Part shown: positions 6,533 through 14,485 of the stretch, in pieces
Numbering within the stretch: the stretch's first letter is position 1
Layout of the letters: the number at the start of each line of letters is the position of its first letter
Source: an uncultured Faecalibacterium sp.
GTDB taxonomy: Bacteria > Bacillota > Clostridia > Oscillospirales > Ruminococcaceae
Direction of reading: 5' to 3'
DNA: 14,646 nt
Assembly: GCA_900765105.1 (NCBI GenBank)
Contig: CAAFQM010000291.1
Coordinates: 1-14,646 of the forward strand
Notes under the pieces: generated by a model
The model's database searches: none
The model's input: only the letters and a program-made list of their open reading frames with translations
What the model was told of the DNA's origin: nothing
Position numbers and translations under genes: made by a program

Positions 6533-6625
6533 AAGAAAGCCATACAAGAACATAAACTGAGAAAGAAGCTGACTGCGGTTTCCTGCGTTTTCTGCGCAGG
6601 CGCGGCCGGCATGGAGGTGTTTTGT

Positions 6626-8446
6626 ATGTGCGGCATTGTTGGTTATGTCGGAAAGCGCAGTGCACAGGATGTGCTGCTGGATGGTCTGGAGAAATTGGAG
6701 TATCGCGGGTACGATTCCGCCGGTGTGGCGCTTGCGCTGGACGGCGGCATCCGCGTTGTAAAAACAAAGGGGCGGCTCACCGCTCTGCGGGAAAAACTGG
6801 CGGCTCAGCAACTGGCCCAGAGCTTCTGCGGCATCGGCCACACCCGCTGGGCGACCCACGGTGAGCCAAGCGATGTGAACAGTCACCCGCATTCCACGCC
6901 CCGTGTGAGCATCGTTCACAACGGCATCATTGAAAATTACGGCCTGCTCAAGGAGCGGCTGGCCGCAAAAGGCTATACCTTCCAGAGCGAGACCGACACC
7001 GAGGTTCTGGTCAAGCTGATCGACAGCTGTTACACCGGCGACCCGCTTCAGGCGCTGCAGCAGGCTCTGGCCAATGTGCGCGGCAGCTATGCGCTGGCGG
7101 TGCTGTTCAAGGACTACCCGGATACCATTTTTGCGGTCAAGCGGGAAAGCCCGCTCATCGTGGGCTGGGGCGAGGGTGAGAACTTTGTGGCGTCGGATAT
7201 CCCGGCACTGCTCAAATATACCCGCAAATACAGTGTGCTGGAAGAGGGCGACATGGCTGTCTGCACGGCAGAGAGCATCCGCTTTTATAACGAGTTCGGC
7301 GAACCGGTGGAGCGAAAGCCCCTGACGGCGAACTGGGATATGGAAGCTGCCGAAAAGGGCGGCTACCCCCACTTTATGCTCAAGGAGATCAACGAGCAGC
7401 CCGCCGCCATCACGGCCACTGTCAGCCCCCGCGTGGAGGATGGAATGCCGGTGCTGCGCATCCCGGAGCTGACGGATGAACGTCTGCGCAGCATCGGGAC
7501 GGTCCATCTGGTGGGCTGCGGCACCGCGATGCACGCCGGTATGGTGGGCAAATCGGCCATTGAAGCGCTGGCCCGTGTGCCGGCTGAGGTGGAGATCGCC
7601 AGCGAGTTCCGCTACCGGGACCCCATCCTGAACAAAAACGATCTGGTGGTCATCATCAGCCAGTCCGGTGAGACCAGCGACACGCTGGCGGCGCTCAAGC
7701 TGGCAAAGAGCCGGGGCGTGCCGGTGCTGGCCATCGTGAATGTGGTGGGCAGCTCCATTGCCCGTGCGGCGGATTATGTCATGTATACCTACGCCGGCCC
7801 TGAGATCGCGGTGGCGTCCACCAAGGCTTATATGGTGCAGATGTGCGTGCTGTATCTGTTTGCACTGCGTCTGGCCTATGCAAAGGGAACGCTGAGCGAA
7901 GCAGAGACCCGCCGCTATACGGCCCAGCTGCTGCGGGCACCGGAAGTCATCAAGCCCCGGCTGGCAGACTGCGAACAGATCAAGTATCTGGCCAGCCGCT
8001 ATGTGAACACCCAGAGCTGCTTCTTCATCGGCCGCGGGTTCGACTATGCCCTTTCGCTGGAAGGCAGCCTGAAGCTCAAGGAGATCAGTTACGTCCACTC
8101 GGACGCTTACGCGGCAGGTGAGCTGAAGCACGGCACCATCAGCCTGATCACGGACGGTGTGCCCGTGATCGCACTGGCCACCCAGAAAAAGGTCTATGAA
8201 AAGACCATCTCCAATGCAAAGGAGACCCGCAGCCGCGGTGCAAGGGTGCTGTTGTTCACCACAAAGGACGCTGTTGTGCCGGACGGTGTGGCAGATGCTG
8301 TGGTGCGGCTGGATGAATACGAGGACATCCTCATGCCGCTGCAGTTGATCGTGCCGCTGCAGCTGTTCGCCTATTATATGGCTGTTCTGCGGGGCTGTGA
8401 CGTGGATAAACCCCGCAACCTTGCAAAGAGCGTGACGGTGGAGTAA
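6626..8446 (+). CDS. glmS: Glutamine--fructose-6-phosphate aminotransferase (isomerizing)
   Basis: GlmS converts fructose-6-phosphate and glutamine to glucosamine-6-phosphate, the first step to UDP-GlcNAc for the cell wall. The start is placed at ATG 6626, 8 bases after GGAGG, because the next codon is the catalytic cysteine (MCGIVGYVG) that must be N-terminal. An earlier in-frame ATG at 6611 overlaps the ribosome binding site. The product has 606 residues, the usual size. The Ntn-type glutaminase domain (about 2-225) has YRGYDSAG and GHTRWATHGEPSDVNSHPH. The two SIS sugar-isomerase domains follow, with SQSGETSDT, the helix with SLEGSLKLKEISYVHSDAYAAGE (read in two parts) and LKHG, and the closing KSVTVE tail. 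The upstream ribozyme gives product feedback, and a bidirectional terminator follows. Confidence 0.97.
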   Translation: MCGIVGYVGKRSAQDVLLDGLEKLEYRGYDSAGVALALDGGIRVVKTKGRLTALREKLAAQQLAQSFCGIGHTRWATHGEPSDVNSHPHSTPRVSIVHNGIIENYGLLKERLAAKGYTFQSETDTEVLVKLIDSCYTGDPLQALQQALANVRGSYALAVLFKDYPDTIFAVKRESPLIVGWGEGENFVASDIPALLKYTRKYSVLEEGDMAVCTAESIRFYNEFGEPVERKPLTANWDMEAAEKGGYPHFMLKEINEQPAAITATVSPRVEDGMPVLRIPELTDERLRSIGTVHLVGCGTAMHAGMVGKSAIEALARVPAEVEIASEFRYRDPILNKNDLVVIISQSGETSDTLAALKLAKSRGVPVLAIVNVVGSSIARAADYVMYTYAGPEIAVASTKAYMVQMCVLYLFALRLAYAKGTLSEAETRRYTAQLLRAPEVIKPRLADCEQIKYLASRYVNTQSCFFIGRGFDYALSLEGSLKLKEISYVHSDAYAAGELKHGTISLITDGVPVIALATQKKVYEKTISNAKETRSRGARVLLFTTKDAVVPDGVADAVVRLDEYEDILMPLQLIVPLQLFAYYMAVLRGCDVDKPRNLAKSVTVE

Positions 8447-8485
8447 ACCGCCGCAGAATGGCTCTGAGAGGCCCGGGAGAATAAC

Positions 8486-8530
8486 GGAAAAAGACCTGCT
8501 TCTGAAGTTCAGAAGCAGGTCTTTTGTTTG
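8486..8530. terminator. Bidirectional terminator between glmS and the export operon
   Basis: A perfect 13-bp stem, GACCTGCTTCTGA (8493-8505) with TCAGAAGCAGGTC (8509-8521), closes around a 3-base loop. It is flanked by A residues on the left and TTTTGTTT on the right, so it reads as an intrinsic terminator on both strands. It serves the convergent glmS and Ig-like genes. Confidence 0.9.
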
Positions 8531-8554
8531 CGCAAAAATCAGGGGAGAAGGTTC

Positions 8555-10099
8555 TTACCAGAACCAGTAGCGCTTTTTCAGCACGATGTACGCCACACCG
8601 ATGATGACCACCACAACGCCGCCGGCGATGAAGAAGGTCCAGTTGATGTCAGCAAATTTCAGGTTCTGGTTGGTCAGCAGATAGCGGCCGGCTGTATCGG
8701 CGGTGATCACACCGTCCGAATAGCTGTTCAGATACTGCCACTTGCCCGACACACTGCTGTACAGGTACAGGCGGGAATAGGTGCTCACGTCCAGATCGAT
8801 GCGCACGGTGCAGGGGAGAGCGTGGCCTTTGTCCAGCTCAAACTCAATGCCTTCGTCGCTCTCCGTCAGGACCAGAGACGTATCCAGCTCACTGGTGGTG
8901 CTCTTGACGCCGCTGCCAGCCACCTGCATAGTGTAGCCATCGCCCACTACGCACAGGGTCTTGCCGGTCGTGCGCAGGGTGTTGAGGATCTCGCCGGTCA
9001 TAACGGGAACTTCAGCCTGTGTAAAGACGATCTCGTCGTCCTCGCTCTCCTGAATGGCCTTGACGATGGGGTCGAGCACGACGGTATCGTCGTTGCCCGA
9101 GGAATTATCGCCATCCGTGCTGGCAGAACTGTCGGAAGAATCCGAAGCCGTGCGGTTGACGATGACCGTGACCATGGCAGAAGCCTTGCCGTTGGAAACG
9201 GTGATGGAGGTTGCACCGGTGCCCACAGCCGTGACCACACCCGAAGGACTGACCGTGGCGATGTTGCTGTTGGCCGACTTATAGGTGAAGCTCTGCGATG
9301 CAGAAGAAGGAGATGCCTTTGCGGAAAGAATGCGGGTAGAAACCGGCTTCAGGACAACATAAGAGGGGGTCACGGTGATGACCTGACCGCTGTTGACGGA
9401 GCTGGATGCAACAGTCCCCGTGCCGGCTCCGGTCGTTCCGGTATCTGCAGTGGGAATGCTGATGACGGTGACCTTGGTGGAAGCCGTCACAGAGCCGCAG
9501 GTCGCGGTGATGGTGGCTGTGCCGGGGGCAATGCCGGTGACGCGGCCGAAATTGTTGACCGTGGCGACCTTTTCATTGGAAGAGGTCAGGGTGACGGTGG
9601 CATAGTTGGAAGCCGAGGTGGGCCGAACCTGCAGCTGTGCCGACACCGAATTGCCGACATAGATGGTGTTGGACGTAAGCGAAAGGTCCATCTCGGTGAC
9701 GATCATAGAAGAATCCATGGAAACGACGATGGTGTAGGCGCAGATCTGGTTGCCGGCAGCCGCAGTGATGCGGGTGGTGCCGACGCCCACAGCCTGCACA
9801 AGACCTGTGTTGCTGACCGTCAGGATGGAAGTATCATCCGAGATGTAGACCACGGAGTCGGTCGAGTTCCAGGGACGCACGGTCGGGGACAGCTGCTGCG
9901 AAGAACCCAGCACCATGTTGGCTGAATAGCTGCCGGCCTCGATGCTCTCAGCGGCAACATTCTGGTTCCACGGCAGGGAGATATCGCTCAGGGCAGTGGG
10001 GGTCAGCGGTGCAGCGGCGGCAGCCGAAACGGCGGCACCGCTGGCCAGCAGGCAGAAAACCGCTGCGCAGACTGCCAGTTTTTTTGCGGTTGATTTCAT
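8555..10099 (-). CDS. Membrane-anchored surface protein with three bacterial Ig-like (BIG2) repeats
   Basis: ATG 10097-10099 is chosen because AGAGG lies 10 bases upstream and a signal peptide begins at once (KKLAVCAAVFCLLASGAAVSA, cleaved near residue 26-30). A start 24 codons earlier would overlap the hlyD-like gene. The protein has 514 residues. Ig-like group 2 repeats lie at about 55-127, 135-213 and 240-315, each ending in a pattern like GxVxAVGxGTTxIT (GLVQAVGVGTTRIT, GRVTGIAPGTATIT, GVVTAVGTGATSIT). A Ser/Asp-rich linker (316-338) leads to a beta-rich domain (about 340-480). One membrane span (about 486-507) and a tiny tail, KKRYWFW, anchor it. There is no LPXTG sorting signal. As last gene of the export operon it may be an accessory or surface receptor; that role is inferred only from position. 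Confidence 0.85.
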   Translation of the reverse strand: MKSTAKKLAVCAAVFCLLASGAAVSAAAAAPLTPTALSDISLPWNQNVAAESIEAGSYSANMVLGSSQQLSPTVRPWNSTDSVVYISDDTSILTVSNTGLVQAVGVGTTRITAAAGNQICAYTIVVSMDSSMIVTEMDLSLTSNTIYVGNSVSAQLQVRPTSASNYATVTLTSSNEKVATVNNFGRVTGIAPGTATITATCGSVTASTKVTVISIPTADTGTTGAGTGTVASSSVNSGQVITVTPSYVVLKPVSTRILSAKASPSSASQSFTYKSANSNIATVSPSGVVTAVGTGATSITVSNGKASAMVTVIVNRTASDSSDSSASTDGDNSSGNDDTVVLDPIVKAIQESEDDEIVFTQAEVPVMTGEILNTLRTTGKTLCVVGDGYTMQVAGSGVKSTTSELDTSLVLTESDEGIEFELDKGHALPCTVRIDLDVSTYSRLYLYSSVSGKWQYLNSYSDGVITADTAGRYLLTNQNLKFADINWTFFIAGGVVVVIIGVAYIVLKKRYWFW

Positions 10100-10136
10100 G
10101 TTTTGTATACCTCTTTGGGTGTTTCGGAAGAACGGC

Positions 10137-11249
10137 TCAGCGGAACAGAACGCCCAGAGCTTCCATTGCATACTCGAAGTAGGTGACCTGATCGTATTCC
10201 ACGCGGGCGGTGACGCTCATGCCGTTGGACAGATCCACCTTGTCGCCGCTGCGGCTGACCACATAGGTGGTGTCGGGCTTGATGGTCATCTTGTAGTAGG
10301 AACCATTGGTGCTTGCGGTCACGTCGCTGTCAATGGCAGTGACGGTGCCGGTCAGGGTGCCGTAGGAATACTCCGAAAGGCCGGTGATGGCGATCTTACA
10401 GGGGTCGCCCACATGCAGCAGAGGACGGTCGTTGACGGTGACCATGGCCACGATCTCCAGATCGTCGTTCTCGCTGGCAACGGTGGCAAGCGGCGAACCG
10501 GCGCTCAGCACCATACCCTCCTTATAGGGGCTGTCCATATGGATCACACCGGAAGTGGGCGCATAGATGTAATAGTCATTGGCACCGGTGTTCAGGGTGT
10601 CGATCTGGGCCTGAATGTTGTCCACATTGCTCTGTGCACTGGTGATGTTCTGCGAGATGGACTGCATGGTGGAGTAGTACAGTGCTTCCAGTTCGCTCTG
10701 GCTCTGCTCCATCAGGGTCTTGATCTGTGAGTCGGTATAACCGGCAGCCTGATACGAGGAGGCATCAAAGGTTTTCTGAGCGACCTGACTTTTATAGGTC
10801 TCGTACTGATAGTAGTAGGGCTGATCCTCGGCGGAAGTTTCGCTGAAGTAGTTGGTGTCGTCCTGCACGGACTTGAGCAGCTTGTTGTACTGGTCCAGCT
10901 GAGTCTGGTAGATCTTGAGCTGGCTTTCCAGATTGTCCTGCTGCATGTCGATGTCGGTGCTCTTGATGTGTGCCACAAGGTCGCCCTCGTTGACATAGCT
11001 GCCCTCAGAGATATACAGCTCGGTGATGGAGCCGGAATAGCTGGACATGATATAGGTTTTGTTGCTGGCCTGCACCGTGCCGGAGTTCTGGCTCACATAG
11101 GTGCGGTTGGTCCTGGTGCTCCACACCAGAAGGAAAAGCATGAACGCACCCACCAGAAGGATAAAAGCGTACCCGTACGGGGGCAGCTTTTTTTCCATCA
11201 TGATGCGGCGATCCTGCAGGTCAGACAGGTTCTGAACATTCATCGTCAT
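10137..11249 (-). CDS. HlyD-family membrane fusion/adaptor protein
   Basis: The 370-residue periplasmic-adaptor-type protein serves as accessory factor for peptide-exporting ABC transporters. It has a short cytoplasmic start, one membrane span at about 25-43 (YAFILLVGAFMLFLLVW), and then two halves of a lipoyl-like domain at about 65-100 (SGSITELYISEGSYVNEGDLVA) and 225-260 (IYAPTSGVIHMDSPYKEGM). These flank a long helical hairpin rich in Gln, Ser and Asn (about 100-220). A beta-barrel region at about 262-350 follows. The gene starts only 2 bases after the stop of the 149-residue protein, with GGAG inside the end of that gene. It is 37 bases ahead of the Ig-like gene. Together with the C39 transporter it should form an export complex across the cell envelope. 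Confidence 0.88.
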   Translation of the reverse strand: MTMNVQNLSDLQDRRIMMEKKLPPYGYAFILLVGAFMLFLLVWSTRTNRTYVSQNSGTVQASNKTYIMSSYSGSITELYISEGSYVNEGDLVAHIKSTDIDMQQDNLESQLKIYQTQLDQYNKLLKSVQDDTNYFSETSAEDQPYYYQYETYKSQVAQKTFDASSYQAAGYTDSQIKTLMEQSQSELEALYYSTMQSISQNITSAQSNVDNIQAQIDTLNTGANDYYIYAPTSGVIHMDSPYKEGMVLSAGSPLATVASENDDLEIVAMVTVNDRPLLHVGDPCKIAITGLSEYSYGTLTGTVTAIDSDVTASTNGSYYKMTIKPDTTYVVSRSGDKVDLSNGMSVTARVEYDQVTYFEYAMEALGVLFR

Positions 11250-11251
11250 AA

Positions 11252-11701
11252 TTACTTGATCTCCATAAAGACATCGACCACGGCATCCTCGTCATCCTGA
11301 TTGACAAAGATGGTATAGATCGTGCCGGTCAGGGTCTGCTCGTTTTCAAACGCATGGATCTGCAGCTTCTGGGAGGCCAGCTGGCTCTGGCTCATGGGGC
11401 CGGTGTAATGTGCATACAGGCAGTTCTTCACGCGCAGGATGGCATCCATATGGTAGCCCGGGTCCATCTGTGCGATCAGCTGGGTAGCCTGCTGCATGAG
11501 GTACATCTTGAACTCATGGTCCGGCGTGATCGTGATGGCCTGCACCAGCGGACCGATGGGCTGAGCGTTGCTGCTCTTGATGAAGTTGTACATCTGGGTG
11601 ACCACCAGCGGCATGTTGGCCATTTCGTCGCCGCGGATCTCGCGGGAAAGGACGTTGGTCAGCTTGAGGGTCTTGTTTTCGGCAACTTTGATCTCATTCA
11701 T
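11252..11701 (-). CDS. 149-residue protein with GyrI/effector-binding-like features, unknown function
   Basis: I cannot assign this protein with certainty. It is 149 residues, soluble, acidic at the end (NQDDEDAVVDVFMEIK), with no signal peptide, membrane span or GG leader. The order of segments resembles the GyrI-like/BmrR C-terminal effector-binding fold. There is a helix VTQMYNFIKSSNAQPIGPLV where that fold has a helix ending in a GP turn, then a strand with LRVKNCLYAHYTGPMSQSQLASQ (the 'xxxHxGPYxxL' region), and finally TIYTIFVNQDDEDA... as the closing strand. Firmicutes have several uncharacterised 150-residue families of this sort. AGGGG lies 10 bases before ATG 11699-11701. It sits between the transporter and the HlyD gene, 2 bases from the latter, so it is tightly tied to the export system, perhaps as cargo chaperone, regulator or cargo itself. 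Confidence 0.6.
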   Translation of the reverse strand: MNEIKVAENKTLKLTNVLSREIRGDEMANMPLVVTQMYNFIKSSNAQPIGPLVQAITITPDHEFKMYLMQQATQLIAQMDPGYHMDAILRVKNCLYAHYTGPMSQSQLASQKLQIHAFENEQTLTGTIYTIFVNQDDEDAVVDVFMEIK

Positions 11702-11962
11702 AATAAAATACCCCTGATTCTTTCAAAGATTTTTCTTGGTTCGGGCATAGCGCCATGAACGCCGCCTGCCCGGAAAAGGAACGGTAGAACTCTGTGTGAA
11801 CAGAATGTGCCCGGAGACGAAACGCCCCCGGGCACACCATAGCGAGGCATTGCTCGTTGAGACAGGCAGAGGAGCTTATCTCAGAAGAGCTTTGCTGAAA
11901 TCAGAAAAAAGTCTGACATCGGTGCACGGCATCCGGAGCAGGCGCTTTGCAGCTGCAGCAGA
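11702..11962 (-). other. 261-base gap inside the export operon
   Basis: The gap between the transporter stop and the 149-residue gene holds a hairpin (11806-11836) and no convincing gene. One open frame without a ribosome binding site could make 48 residues from ATG (about 11840), ending just after the start codon of the next gene; it has no GG-type leader. I see no promoter with both boxes, so the downstream genes probably depend on readthrough from 14450. A 19-base match to the transporter gene lies at 11831-11849. Confidence 0.5.
11806..11836 (-). terminator. Hairpin after the transporter gene, possible attenuator
   Basis: A perfect 9-bp stem, TGTGCCCGG (11806-11814) with CCGGGCACA (11828-11836), encloses a 13-base loop. 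On the minus strand it is followed by TTCTGTTC rather than a clean T run. It is more likely an mRNA-stabilising or partial terminator element than a full stop, since the same-strand genes continue. Confidence 0.45.
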
Positions 11963-14290
11963 TCAATAGGTGATCGACTCGCCGTCGTCATCCTCTTCCA
12001 CCACAGCAGCAGCCACAGGCTTTGGCTCTTCCTTCTTTTTGCGGATGATACCCTGCTGCATGTTCCACAGCTCGTAGTATTTGCCCTCTTTTGCCAGCAG
12101 TTCGTCATGGGTGCCGCGCTCCACGATCTGGCCGTGATCCATCACAAGGATCATGTCGCAGTCACGGATGGTGGACAGGCGGTGCGCCACGATCAGCATG
12201 GAGCGGTCTGCAAGCTCGTTGTAGATCATGTTGAAGATCAGGTTTTCGGTCGCAAAGTCCAGATTGCTGGTGGATTCATCCAGAATGTAGAGGTTCGAGT
12301 TCTTCAGGAAAGCACGGGCCAGTGCGATACGCTGCTTTTCACCGCCGGACAGGCCGTTGCCGGCTTCTTCCAGATAGGTGTTATACTGCAGCGGCAGATG
12401 CCGGATAAAATCGTGGGCATCGGCTTTCTTGGCGGCTTCCTTGACCTCGTCCAGCGTTGCATCCATGCGGGAGACGCGGATGTTATCGTAGATGGTCTTG
12501 CTGAACAGCTCAATGTTCTGCGGCACATAGGCAATGGCGCGGCGGACAGATGCATTGGTGTACTCATCCAGGTTGACACCGTTCACTTCAATCTCGCCAT
12601 CCTCCGGCTCATAGTATTTGAGCAGAAGCTTGGTGATCGTGGATTTGCCGCTGCCGCTGCTGCCCACCAGAGCGACCTTTTTGCCGGCCGGGATGGTGAA
12701 GCTGATGTGGTCCAACGCCGGGGCACGGTTGCCGTAGCGGAAGGTGACGTCCTTGAACTCGATATCACCTTCGACCTTGGCAAGGCCGGTGCGCTCGTTG
12801 TCATCCTGCTGCTCGGAAGGATAATCCATGATCTCGGTCAGACGCTTCATGGAAATGCTGGCTTCCTGGATCTGCATCTGCAGACCGATCAGGTTGCTCA
12901 GCGGGGAAGTGAAGTAGGAGGACAGGGTGCTGAACGCCATAAAGCCGCCCAGCGTCATCTCGCCCTTCAGCACCTGACTGATGCCCACATAGGTGGTCAG
13001 CATACTGAAACCGGTGGAGATGAAGGAGGAGATCAGGCTCTGGGTTGTGCTGATCTTGCTGGAGCGCAGGCTGATCTTCAGGCTCTTGATGTACTCGCGC
13101 TCGAGGTTGTCCATTTCGGTATCCTCGTTGGCGTTGCACTTGACCGTCTCGATGCCGCGCAGGCTCTCGATCATCTGGCTGTTCAGCGCAGCCGACTGCA
13201 CCATGGACTCTTCGTTGATCTTTTTGTAGGGCTGCTTGTAGATCAGCACCAGCAGGATGCTGACCAGAGCCATGAACAGCGAGATGGAGAAGAGCATGGC
13301 GTTCATCCGGAACAGGATGATGCCAGTGATGATGGCCATCGAGATATCCATGACCAGGCTCAGAGCGATGCTGGTGAAGATGGATTTGATGGTGTTTGCA
13401 TCCGAATAACGGGTGGTGATATCACCGGTCTTGCGGGTTGCAAAGAACTTCATGGGCAGATGGAAGATGTGCCCGAAGTAGCCCAGCATCAGCGGGATAT
13501 CGATCTTGATGGACAGATGGATGAGCACCCATTGCCTTACAAAACCGACCAGCGTGTTTGTGATGCTCACCACACTGAACACAAGGATCAGCGTGACCAG
13601 CAGATTGTCCAGTCCGTATGGAAGGACCTCGTCCATCAGGATCTTGTTGAACATGGACGAGGCAATGCCAAGGACGGTGGTGATCAGAGAAGCGAGGATC
13701 GCATAGGCGAAGAGCTTTTTCTGGGGCAGCAGCAGGTCGATGTAGCGCTTGAACATGCCGCCCTTTTCGATCTTGCCGCCCTTGAACTCCGAGGTGGGGT
13801 TCATCAGCAGCAGAACGCCGGTAAAGTTCTTGTAGAACTCGTCCAGACTGATCTTCTTCAGCTCTGTGCCGGGATCGCCGATGACGACGTAATCCTTGCA
13901 GCGATGCTTTTTGCCGTTCTTTTCGTCTTCTTTTGCGGCTTCGTTCTCCTTGATCATGTGCTTGCGCCGCAGGGCATCGTCCTTGATGGTCGTCTTTTTA
14001 AAGACAACCACAAAGTGCGCCAGACCCTGGTCGGTAATGACCTGGGCGATGCAGGGCAGAGAGAAATCGCTGAGGAAATTTTCACGGTCCACACGGACGG
14101 CTGCGGTGGTGAAGCCAAGCTCATTTGCAGCCTTCTGCAGACCGATCAGGTTCGTGCCTTTCAGGTCGGTACCCATCATGTCGCGCAGGCGGGTGATGGT
14201 AACTTCCTTTTTGTAGTGCAGGCACACCATTGCGAGGCAGGCAGCAGCACAGTCGGTGGTGTCATGCTGCCGGACATAGGTATAACGCAT
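11963..14290 (-). CDS. Peptidase-C39 ABC transporter (peptide processing and export)
   Basis: This 775-residue single-chain half-transporter combines protease, membrane and ATPase parts, as in LagD/ComA/PCAT1 proteins that cut double-glycine leaders and export the mature peptide. The C39 domain (about 1-165) shows RQHDTTDCAAACLAMV with catalytic Cys14 and Gln8, His92 in LAHFVVVF and Asp139 in IGDPG. The usual Gly after the catalytic Cys is Ala. A charged insertion (about 98-133) separates His from Asp. The membrane domain spans about 190-480. The ATPase has Walker A GSSGSGKST (543-551), Q-loop VPQ (589-591), LSGGEKQR (647-654), Walker B YILDE (668-672) and His703. The tail is acidic (EEDDDGESITY). 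AAGGAAG precedes ATG 14288-14290. All catalytic residues are present, so it should be active. No cargo gene is visible nearby. Confidence 0.93.
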   Translation of the reverse strand: MRYTYVRQHDTTDCAAACLAMVCLHYKKEVTITRLRDMMGTDLKGTNLIGLQKAANELGFTTAAVRVDRENFLSDFSLPCIAQVITDQGLAHFVVVFKKTTIKDDALRRKHMIKENEAAKEDEKNGKKHRCKDYVVIGDPGTELKKISLDEFYKNFTGVLLLMNPTSEFKGGKIEKGGMFKRYIDLLLPQKKLFAYAILASLITTVLGIASSMFNKILMDEVLPYGLDNLLVTLILVFSVVSITNTLVGFVRQWVLIHLSIKIDIPLMLGYFGHIFHLPMKFFATRKTGDITTRYSDANTIKSIFTSIALSLVMDISMAIITGIILFRMNAMLFSISLFMALVSILLVLIYKQPYKKINEESMVQSAALNSQMIESLRGIETVKCNANEDTEMDNLEREYIKSLKISLRSSKISTTQSLISSFISTGFSMLTTYVGISQVLKGEMTLGGFMAFSTLSSYFTSPLSNLIGLQMQIQEASISMKRLTEIMDYPSEQQDDNERTGLAKVEGDIEFKDVTFRYGNRAPALDHISFTIPAGKKVALVGSSGSGKSTITKLLLKYYEPEDGEIEVNGVNLDEYTNASVRRAIAYVPQNIELFSKTIYDNIRVSRMDATLDEVKEAAKKADAHDFIRHLPLQYNTYLEEAGNGLSGGEKQRIALARAFLKNSNLYILDESTSNLDFATENLIFNMIYNELADRSMLIVAHRLSTIRDCDMILVMDHGQIVERGTHDELLAKEGKYYELWNMQQGIIRKKKEEPKPVAAAVVEEDDDGESITY

Positions 14291-14456
14291 AGATGCTTCC
14301 TTTTACTATAAGATTTATTCAAACAACCTGCCGCCCTGCTGCTCTGCACCTGCTGTACAGAACCGTCGGCCTGCCTGCTGCTTTGACCAGTGGAATAACG
14401 AACTGCGGGAACGGTTGCTGCCGGAAAACGACAGCCCGTTGCCCCATACTTATAAA

Positions 14457-14485
14457 AGTATATCACAACCGCGTGGTATCTTCAA
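14457..14485 (-). promoter_or_regulatory. Promoter of the export operon
   Basis: On the minus strand the -35 box is TTGAAG (14485-14480) and the -10 box is TATACT (14462-14457), with an exact 17-base spacer and a TGA extended -10 triplet. Transcription should start near 14450, giving a leader of about 160 bases before the transporter. The leader carries repeated GCAGCAGG-like units and a 42-codon open frame starting 3 bases from the predicted start. Confidence 0.75.

Noticed and set aside
6530..8131. Long open frame (533 codons) on the minus strand opposite glmS
   Set aside because: It lies wholly opposite conserved glmS and its ribozyme, has no family motifs and arises from GC-rich codon use in the true frame.
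8528..9925. Long open frame (465 codons) on the plus strand opposite the Ig-like gene
   Set aside because: It is opposite a gene with a signal peptide, repeats and a ribosome binding site; the shadow product is His/Gly/Asp-rich with no domain.
10100..10171. Earlier start for the Ig-like protein, adding 24 residues
   Set aside because: It would put a non-signal stretch ahead of the clear signal peptide and overlap the HlyD gene; the later ATG has its own ribosome binding site.
11881..12108. Minus-strand open frame of 75 codons over the transporter's end
   Set aside because: Most of it is the transporter's C-terminal coding region read in the wrong frame. It has no GG-leader motif, so it is not a convincing cargo peptide.
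12107..14311. Very long open frame (734 codons) on the plus strand opposite the C39 transporter
   Set aside because: The opposite strand encodes a transporter with every catalytic motif intact; the shadow has no ribosome binding site and no motif.
14176..14466. Minus-strand open frame of 96 codons overlapping the transporter start
   Set aside because: It overlaps the transporter coding start in another frame; no ribosome binding site and low-complexity Ser/Arg/Gln composition.
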